From positions 1-10,216 of the forward strand of contig CAIYBQ010000320.1 of NCBI GenBank assembly GCA_903924445.1: a DNA stretch of 10,216 bases, read 5' to 3'. How positions within the stretch are numbered: the stretch's first letter is position 1; each line of letters starts with the position of its first letter. The notes under the pieces are model-generated. The model was not told the DNA's origin. It saw nothing but the letters and a program-made list of their open reading frames with translations, and searched no databases. Positions 5,749 to 10,216 of this stretch are shown here, piece by piece. A program made the translations under genes and the position numbers. The stretch is from an uncultured Armatimonadota bacterium. GTDB taxonomy: Bacteria; Armatimonadota; Armatimonadia; Armatimonadales; Armatimonadaceae.

Positions 5749-7818
5749 ATGGCGATTGGTCACCTCGGAAAATACGAGCGTCTTGATGTCCTTGGAAGCG
5801 GAGCTTCCGGAGTCGTCTATCTCGCCTATGACACCCTGCTACGTCGGCAGGTTGCACTTAAGGAAGTGCGTGGCGCAGGGCCGGAACTCGACCGTGTTTT
5901 ATCTGAAGCTCGGCTTCTGGATCGCCTCCGACATCCATCCCTGATAGCCGTCCACGCCGTGGATGAAATCGATGGTGTTGTTGTCATCGATATGGAGCTC
6001 ATCCGGGGCAGCAACCTCTCAGAAGTGATGCGTGCGCGTAATCGTCGCCCTCTCCCACTCGATGAAGCGCTTACAATTGCGGTCGGTATCCTTGATGGCC
6101 TCGCGCATGCCCATGATCACCGCGTGCTCCACCGGGATATAAAGCCGGCGAACATCCTGATTGGCACCGATGGCCGCACTGTAAAACTAACCGACTTTGG
6201 CCTCGCCGAGCTGCTGAGCAGCTCATCCCTTGCCGGCGGCGGCGGGACGTACCCCTACATGGCACCCGAGGACTTTGATGAGACGGCAGGCAGTGACCGC
6301 CGCTCAGATCTGTGGTCGGTTGGGGTCGTTGTCTACGAAATGGTGACTGGTCGCCGACCCTTTGTGGTTGAGAAAACCCGTGACCCATTTGCGTGGAAAC
6401 GCGTTATCGATAACACCGAGCCAATGCATGTCAGTCACTTAGGACTTGGACTGCCATCCGAGCTGGATGTCGTACTTACCAAGGCGTTGTCCAAGAGCAA
6501 GGATGACCGCTACCAGGATGCACGTTCGTTCCGGGATGCACTGCTTGCATCTGCGGGAGTTGCTCCAGCCGCAGTCCTGACGGAGTCGAGGCCGAATGCG
6601 GATACCAGGATGCGTATCCCGACGCCAGAGCCACAGATGACAACGGAATTGTCCCCTTTCTTTGTCTTCCCGGATGGTAATGCAACGGCAGACATCGATG
6701 GCTTTCTGGCTGCCGCAGCGCGCAACTGGGACTTTTCGTGCACCGCCCTCGCGGATGGACGCTTTGCTAATTTCCTGTTCAAGCTCCACGCAGATGAAGT
6801 CGCAAACCTTGCGCGTAGCCTTGCGGCAAACAATGACCTTTCGCCTGACCGTCGCCTCAGAATGTTCCTCGAGTACAGCCAGCCGGACCCGGATGCCCCT
6901 GAGGTTGACCCGGTCGAAGAGTACGAAACAATCATTGGTGTTCAGTACTGCCACCCTGTTGAAGGTGAAGCTGAACCTGCAACGGATGTCAGTGAAATCA
7001 ATGTCAGTGCACATCAACAAGAGGAATTCTCGGCGAGTAGTGGTGATGCGCGTGAGCTGGCAATGACTGCAAGGGCCGCGCAATCGGCGACGATGAGCCG
7101 GGGGGATGGCATTACCGATGTCCTGCCACCGCAAGGGACTTCAACTGTGACACTCGATAACAAATCGGCAGCGACATCCGAGCCGCGTACGGTTGCAACG
7201 GTAAGCCCGGTTATCTCCGATGGTGTTCGGCAAAGTACGGGAGCAGGTACACCCATGTCTACGCGTGGTTCTGCATCCCGTAGTGCGGATGGACTTCCAA
7301 CGACATGGCCATCCGATGCCCTCTATCAGCCGCAGGCACAGCGTGAGGTTCCACGCTACCGTGCGGCTGCTGAACCGATCATCATGCGCTGGTGGTACTG
7401 GCCATTGATGTTGGTGACTGCGTTACCGGTGATGTTGGGGGCACTTACGTACGCTGTTGGCACGGCGGTGCCTACAAACGTGATGATGGCATTGCTGGCG
7501 GTAACGGGTATCTTGGCAAGTCTGCAGATGGTGATTACGAGCGGTGTACGGATGCCTGCATGGGCGACGTTTATGCTTGTGTTCCCGATGGCGATTGGGG
7601 TGATGGGCGGCGGTGCATTGGCTGCAGCGCTTGTTGGGCCTGCCGCATCCATGCAAAATTTCTTAGAGGCCCTGTTACCTGGAATCGTTCCACTGGCGTT
7701 GTTGGTTGCCGCGGGTGTCTCAATTCGTCGAACGTGGCGCTTCTGGGTCGCGGTTCACATTTTGCTTTCCGTGGTGTCCAGTGCAGACATCGTCAACGCA
7801 TTTATTCTCGCGAAGTAA
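5749..7818 (+). CDS. Membrane-anchored Ser/Thr protein kinase with internal accessory domain
   Basis: This 689-residue Hanks-type kinase has its catalytic domain at about 8-268. It shows the Gly-rich loop 'LGSGASGVVYLA' (15-26), Lys38 in 'VALKEV', alpha-C Glu53, 'HRDIKPAN' (128-135, catalytic Asp130), 'DFG' (149-151), a Ser-rich activation segment (157-160), 'MAPE' (171-174) and 'DLWSVGVV' (187-194). Every catalytic residue is present and it is an RD kinase, so activation by phosphorylation is likely. Residues 300-400 form a second folded region rich in aromatic and helical positions ('GFLAAAARNWDFSCTALADG'). A long Ser/Thr-rich linker (about 405-540) follows, then about five membrane helices (548-687) with almost no external domain. 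It follows the phosphatase after 26 bases. No clear ribosome site precedes the ATG; TAATAT lies 3 bases upstream. It is the likely writer for the FHA protein. Confidence 0.93.
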   Translation: MAIGHLGKYERLDVLGSGASGVVYLAYDTLLRRQVALKEVRGAGPELDRVLSEARLLDRLRHPSLIAVHAVDEIDGVVVIDMELIRGSNLSEVMRARNRRPLPLDEALTIAVGILDGLAHAHDHRVLHRDIKPANILIGTDGRTVKLTDFGLAELLSSSSLAGGGGTYPYMAPEDFDETAGSDRRSDLWSVGVVVYEMVTGRRPFVVEKTRDPFAWKRVIDNTEPMHVSHLGLGLPSELDVVLTKALSKSKDDRYQDARSFRDALLASAGVAPAAVLTESRPNADTRMRIPTPEPQMTTELSPFFVFPDGNATADIDGFLAAAARNWDFSCTALADGRFANFLFKLHADEVANLARSLAANNDLSPDRRLRMFLEYSQPDPDAPEVDPVEEYETIIGVQYCHPVEGEAEPATDVSEINVSAHQQEEFSASSGDARELAMTARAAQSATMSRGDGITDVLPPQGTSTVTLDNKSAATSEPRTVATVSPVISDGVRQSTGAGTPMSTRGSASRSADGLPTTWPSDALYQPQAQREVPRYRAAAEPIIMRWWYWPLMLVTALPVMLGALTYAVGTAVPTNVMMALLAVTGILASLQMVITSGVRMPAWATFMLVFPMAIGVMGGGALAAALVGPAASMQNFLEALLPGIVPLALLVAAGVSIRRTWRFWVAVHILLSVVSSADIVNAFILAK

Positions 7819-7828
7819 GATCCTGGTT

Positions 7829-7851
7829 GTGGGACTAGATGGTCCCATTTT
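7829..7851 (+). terminator. Probable intrinsic terminator of the kinase cassette
   Basis: TGGGAC (7830-7835) pairs with GTCCCA (7842-7847) around a six-base loop, followed by TTTT (7848-7851). It lies 11 bases after the kinase stop and just before the end of the convergent ung gene. The stem is short (6 bp, plus one wobble pair), so strength is uncertain. Confidence 0.45.
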
Positions 7852-7862
7852 GAGAATGGCGT

Positions 7863-8555
7863 CTAATCCAACCCATCCATCCAATCGATAGTCTGCTCTC
7901 CGCGTAGCCTAAGAATCCCATTGATGGTTGAAAATGGGCGGTGATCGAAGAACCCTCGGTGCGCACTGAGCGGGCTTGGATGCACCGACCGGATCGTGTC
8001 ATGCCGTTCAGTGAGAAATGGCGCAGCGGCATTCGCGGCATGCGCGCCCCAGAGCACGAAGATGGGTGGATTGTCACGGGATGCCAGCGCGGCAAGAACT
8101 GCATTGGTGATGATGTCCCAACCAAGCTTTGCATGCGACAGAGGCGTCGCCGCACGCACGGTCAGGGTTGTGTTCCAAAGCAGAACGCCATGATGTGCCC
8201 ATGGAGTGAGGTCGTGGCGGGTTGGCTCTGAAACACCAAGGTCGAGTGCCAGTGCTTTGTGGATATTTCTCAGGGATGGAGGTGCGGGAATGGTATCCGG
8301 GACGCTAAAGCAGAGGCCCTGCGCCTGCCCGGGCCCATGGTAGGGATCCTGCCCGATGATGATGACCTTTGTCTGCGCTAGTGGTGTCAGCGTCAGCGCG
8401 CGGAGCTCCATCCCAGCTGGAGGATAAACGGTACTGGATGCCCGCTCAGCGGCGAGGCTACTGATGAGGGCCTGACCGGCATCGGATGCGAACACAGGTG
8501 CGAGGATCGCATGCCAGTCGGAGGAACCCAAATCCGCGAGAGGGTGCTGCTGCAT
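7863..8555 (-). CDS. ung: Uracil-DNA glycosylase, family 1
   Basis: This 230-residue base-excision repair enzyme removes uracil from DNA. The length matches family 1 (about 220-230). Motifs in order: the water-activating loop 'GQDPYHGPGQAQG' (68-80, catalytic Asp70), 'LCFSVP' (81-86), 'APPSLRNIHKAL' (91-102, the Pro/Ser backbone-compression loop), 'LLWNTTLTV' (125-133, uracil-contact Asn128) and the DNA-intercalating loop 'HPSPLSAHRGFF' (192-203, with His192 and the Leu finger). 'LLWNT' replaces the more usual 'LLLNT'. The ATG at 8555 gives the family N-terminus ('SSDWHAIL'). No Shine-Dalgarno is close; TAGAAT ends 6 bases before the ATG. It is convergent with the kinase gene and divergent from the methyltransferase. 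Confidence 0.97.
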   Translation of the reverse strand: MQQHPLADLGSSDWHAILAPVFASDAGQALISSLAAERASSTVYPPAGMELRALTLTPLAQTKVIIIGQDPYHGPGQAQGLCFSVPDTIPAPPSLRNIHKALALDLGVSEPTRHDLTPWAHHGVLLWNTTLTVRAATPLSHAKLGWDIITNAVLAALASRDNPPIFVLWGAHAANAAAPFLTERHDTIRSVHPSPLSAHRGFFDHRPFSTINGILRLRGEQTIDWMDGLD

Positions 8556-8561
8556 AGCGGC

Positions 8562-8567
8562 ATTCTA
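8562..8567 (-). promoter_or_regulatory. -10-like hexamer directly before ung
   Basis: TAGAAT on the minus strand (8567 to 8562) matches the -10 consensus at 5 of 6 bases and ends 6 bases before the ung ATG. Transcription would begin at the start codon, giving a leaderless mRNA. The -35 is poor (TTGTGC at 19 bases spacing). Confidence 0.35.
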
Positions 8568-8625
8568 AGCCGATGAATCTGCAGATGCACAAGGAGAATC
8601 GATACGGCGCAGCGAACCGGATGGC

Positions 8626-9288
8626 ATGTCTAGAGTCTCATTCGGTCTTCCTGCAGAGCTGCAGGACTACGTTGTCAAGGTCGGTACCAGACCCAATCCG
8701 CATCGGGCTGCGCTCCGGGATGCCACGAATGCCTTGGAAAACGCATCCATGCAGATCAGCGAGGAACAGGGCAATTTCATGTACCTGCTCATCAAAATGA
8801 TTGGTGCACGCAAATGCCTTGAGGTTGGGACATTTACTGGTTATTCCGCATTGGTGACGGCGGAGGCGCTTCCACCCGATGGCGAGCTGATTTGCTGCGA
8901 TATTTCGAGTGAGTATCCGGCGATTGGGCGCCCGCACTGGGAGACGGCGGGAGTGGCATCCAAGATCGACCTCCGTATTGGCCCGGCAACCGAAACCTTA
9001 GAAAGTCTTTTGGCAACGGGGCATGCAGGGACATTTGATTTTGCTTTCATCGATGCCGATAAGCCCAACTACGATGCGTACTACGAGACCGCTCTCAGGC
9101 TCGTCCGCAAGGGTGGGGTTATTGGTATCGATAATACGCTTTGGTATGCAAAGGTCATCGATGAGGATGTCCAAGACGACGACACGATTGCGCTGCGTGC
9201 GTTGAATCTTAAGGTGCATGCCGACCCGCGGGTTGAAATGGTTCTCTTGCCGATTGGGGATGGCCTGACACTTTGCCGGGTGAACTGA
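8626..9288 (+). CDS. SAM-dependent O-methyltransferase, family 3 (COMT/CCoAOMT-like)
   Basis: This 220-residue cytoplasmic enzyme transfers a methyl group from SAM to a hydroxyl, typically a catechol-type phenol, with a divalent metal. The length is that of O-methyltransferase family 3. Visible elements are 'MQISEEQGNFM' (42-52), the SAM-binding motif 'LEVGTFTGYSAL' (65-76), the acidic end of strand 2 'CCDIS' (90-94), 'FIDADKPNY' (141-149, metal Asp143) and 'GIDNTLW' (167-173, metal Asp169/Asn170). The usual substrate cannot be told from sequence. The first in-frame ATG is at 8626. A good AAGGAG at 8591-8596 is about 30 bases upstream, too far to serve it; no standard start codon fits that site in frame. 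It overlaps the YraN-like gene by 16 bases, so the two are probably co-transcribed. Confidence 0.93.
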   Translation: MSRVSFGLPAELQDYVVKVGTRPNPHRAALRDATNALENASMQISEEQGNFMYLLIKMIGARKCLEVGTFTGYSALVTAEALPPDGELICCDISSEYPAIGRPHWETAGVASKIDLRIGPATETLESLLATGHAGTFDFAFIDADKPNYDAYYETALRLVRKGGVIGIDNTLWYAKVIDEDVQDDDTIALRALNLKVHADPRVEMVLLPIGDGLTLCRVN

Positions 9289-9662
9289 AACGTACCGGGC
9301 AGCTGGGCGAAGACCTGGCTGTCCGGTTTTTGGAAGCATCCAGCGCCACGCTTGTCGACCGTAACGTCCGCCCAGGAACCGGGTGTGGCGTTCGCGGTGA
9401 GCTGGATGTCCTTTGCATGGATGGTGCAACGCTGTGTGTGGTTGAGGTGAAGACGCTGCGCCGGCGTGGAAGCGGGATGACACCCGGGATGAACGTGACG
9501 CCTGCGAAGCAACGTCAGATTGTGATGCTGACGCAGCTGTGGCTTGCGCAGAATCCGCAGCCTGAAGAGGTCGGCATCCGCTTCGATGTGATTGAAGTCA
9601 CGCTGGGCACACGTGGAACGCCAGACATTGTGTGGCATAAAGGGGCCTTCCTTGCGTCGTAA
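9273..9662 (+). CDS. YraN/UPF0102 family protein, restriction-endonuclease-like fold
   Basis: This 129-residue protein has the normal length for UPF0102. The core looks like a PD-(D/E)XK nuclease fold: 'GQLGEDLAVRFL' (9-20), 'RNVRP' (30-34), 'GELDVL' (42-47, Asp45) and 'VVEVKTL' (56-62, Glu58-Val-Lys60), then the basic loop 'RRRGSG'. The family is widespread and often assumed to process Holliday junctions or other DNA, but its role is not firmly established. The start is read as TTG at 9273, inside the end of the methyltransferase gene (16-base overlap), because the conserved family N-terminus ('G..GE..A') begins 9 residues later and no ATG or GTG is available in frame; CTG at 9285 is a weaker alternative. 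Translation is probably coupled to the upstream gene. Confidence 0.88.
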   Translation: MPGELKRTGQLGEDLAVRFLEASSATLVDRNVRPGTGCGVRGELDVLCMDGATLCVVEVKTLRRRGSGMTPGMNVTPAKQRQIVMLTQLWLAQNPQPEEVGIRFDVIEVTLGTRGTPDIVWHKGAFLAS

Positions 9663-9696
9663 CGCGCTGGGAAAGCTGATTTATTTTTCTTTTTCT
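9647..9696 (+). terminator. Weak candidate terminator after the YraN gene
   Basis: A T-rich tract (9680-9696, 14 of 17 bases T) follows an imperfect stem: CTTCC (9647-9651) and GCG (9654-9656) against CGC (9663-9665) and GGGAAAG (9669-9675). The stem overlaps the stop codon and contains mismatches, so termination efficiency is doubtful. Confidence 0.3.
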
Positions 9697-9705
9697 AACG
9701 GAGTA

Positions 9706-9734
9706 GCCAAGCGTCAGAACTGAGTGTCCTTGGC
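9706..9734. repeat. Inverted repeat, hairpin 1 of the convergent intergenic region
   Basis: GCCAAG (9706-9711) pairs with CTTGGC (9729-9734), 6 bp around a 17-base loop. The loop itself contains the palindrome TCAGAACTGA. No T-run follows on either strand, so it is not a simple terminator. Confidence 0.4.
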
Positions 9735-9741
9735 ACCACAA

Positions 9742-9782
9742 AGGGGCCTCTCCCGTAGCGTAACGCCACGGGAAAAGCCCCT
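9742..9782. terminator. GC-rich two-tier hairpin between convergent genes
   Basis: The outer stem AGGGGC (9742-9747) pairs with GCCCCT (9777-9782). After a 3x3 internal loop, the inner stem TCCCGT (9751-9756) pairs with ACGGGA (9768-9773), capped by GCG/CGC around TAA. On the minus strand only TTTG follows, on the plus strand no T-run. The position between converging genes favours a bidirectional terminator, mainly for the Ig-like gene, but a structured RNA is possible. Confidence 0.45.
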
Positions 9783-9785
9783 AGC

Positions 9786-9810
9786 AAGATAGTCTTCCTG
9801 ACTATATCTT
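9786..9810 (-). repeat. Hairpin overlapping the stop codon of the Ig-like gene
   Basis: AAGAT plus AGTC (9786-9794) pair with GACT plus ATCTT (9800-9810) around a 5-base loop, 9 bp with a 2-base bulge. The stop codon TAG (9804-9802, minus) lies within the structure. It could protect the 3' end of the mRNA or form part of the termination region. Confidence 0.4.
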
Positions 9811-10216
9811 TACATTCAAACTGACAGTCTTCACAATCCCACCTGAACTCGCTGTCACCTTCACAGAAATTGCTTTCGGCACCTTCGATGTTGTCACCGT
9901 AAAGGTCGCAGACTTTTTCCCCGCCGGAATCGTCACCGTTGCAGGAACCTGCACCGTCGCCGGAACCGCACTCGTAACCTCGATCACCGTATCCGCGCTA
10001 CTCGCCGCTCCAATCGTGACCTGCCCGAGTACCGATTGACCCCCGGAAACCGCCGTCGGTGCAAGCGTGAATGTCACAAGCGGTGTTCCGAGAACCGTCA
10101 ACGTCCCGGATGCCGAAAGCCCATTCACTGTTGCAGTTACCTTCGCGACCGTCGTCCGTGTTACACCGGATGTCTGTGCGGTAAACGTTCCTGCCGTCTT
10201 GCCGGCTGGTATGACC
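9802..10216 (-). CDS. C-terminal part of an extracellular Ig-like repeat protein, cut by the window edge
   Basis: The frame is open to the window edge, so about 137 C-terminal residues are seen; an apparent GTG start at 10128 is internal. The sequence is rich in Thr, Val, Ser and Ala, nearly free of Cys and acidic residues, and repeats: 'VIPAGKTAGTFTAQTSGV' recurs 94 residues later as 'TIPAGKKSATFTVTTSKV', each followed by a 'VKVTA.....' strand and a closing 'TLTVLG' or 'SLNVKI'. This is the pattern of tandem beta-sandwich (Ig-like) domains in bacterial secreted or surface proteins. The protein ends directly after the last strand, with no LPXTG motif, membrane helix or visible sorting domain. 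Codon use has more C-ending codons and less GAT than its neighbours, as expected for a Thr/Val-rich repeat. Function beyond structure or adhesion cannot be inferred. Confidence 0.8.
   Translation of the reverse strand, partial: VIPAGKTAGTFTAQTSGVTRTTVAKVTATVNGLSASGTLTVLGTPLVTFTLAPTAVSGGQSVLGQVTIGAASSADTVIEVTSAVPATVQVPATVTIPAGKKSATFTVTTSKVPKAISVKVTASSGGIVKTVSLNVKI

Noticed and set aside
5882..5952. Short repeats such as CATCCATCCC at several places (near 10, 5930, 7871) as a CRISPR or tandem array
   Set aside because: The copies are isolated, unequally spaced and explained by the general GGATG/CATCC excess.
6439..7134. 231-codon open frame on the minus strand inside the kinase gene
   Set aside because: No motif or ribosome site; it mirrors the kinase accessory and linker region and is best seen as chance openness in a GC-rich gene.
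9706..9782. tRNA or known riboswitch in the intergenic hairpins
   Set aside because: No cloverleaf, T-loop or CCA end, and no match that I recognise to a known riboswitch core.
9802..10128. GTG at 10128 as the start of a 108-residue protein
   Set aside because: The frame stays open to the window edge and the upstream codons continue the same Ig-like repeat, so the GTG is an internal Val.

Overview
The window carries eleven genes, two of them cut by the window edges, and shows no tRNA, rRNA, CRISPR array or insertion sequence. The DNA is moderately GC-rich. The lipoprotein, the Ser/Thr kinase system and the Ig-like repeat protein at the right edge indicate a bacterium. The FhaA-like gene, PP2C phosphatase and STPK kinase side by side, together with repeats of the 'TIPAG..SATFTV' type, recall Armatimonadota or Chloroflexota-like lineages. 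That placement is an inference from memory of these families; no marker gene in the window settles it.

Positions 1-2671 (minus strand) hold an ABC importer operon of the phosphonate/phosphite/phosphate (Phn) family in the order phnD (lipoprotein receptor), phnC (ATPase), phnE (permease), and a second permease gene that runs off the left edge. The junctions are tight: a 12-base gap, then TGATG, then ATGA. No C-P lyase or other phosphorus catabolic gene is visible.

Positions 2672-2840 are a divergent control region with a perfect 18-bp palindrome, a tandem heptamer repeat and promoter-like hexamers.

Positions 2841-7818 (plus strand) hold a three-gene phospho-signalling cassette. It encodes a protein with an FhaA-like N-terminus and two FHA domains, a PP2C phosphatase with one membrane helix and an NHL-like external region, and a Ser/Thr kinase with an extra internal domain and about five C-terminal membrane helices. 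Kinase (writer), phosphatase (eraser) and FHA protein (reader) are encoded together, and two of the three are membrane-anchored, so a single phospho-Thr circuit at the membrane is the natural reading.

Positions 7863-9662 hold housekeeping genes. ung (uracil-DNA glycosylase, minus) is divergent from a SAM-dependent O-methyltransferase (plus), which overlaps a YraN/UPF0102 gene by 16 bases. Positions 9663-9801 form a convergent intergenic stretch with a T-rich tract and three tandem hairpins. From 9802 to the right edge, on the minus strand, lies the C-terminal end of a large Ig-like repeat protein.

Two patterns span the window. The pentamer GGATG (either strand) is several times commoner than base composition predicts. 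Some genes have a -10-like hexamer directly before the start codon and no close Shine-Dalgarno, which hints at leaderless transcripts.
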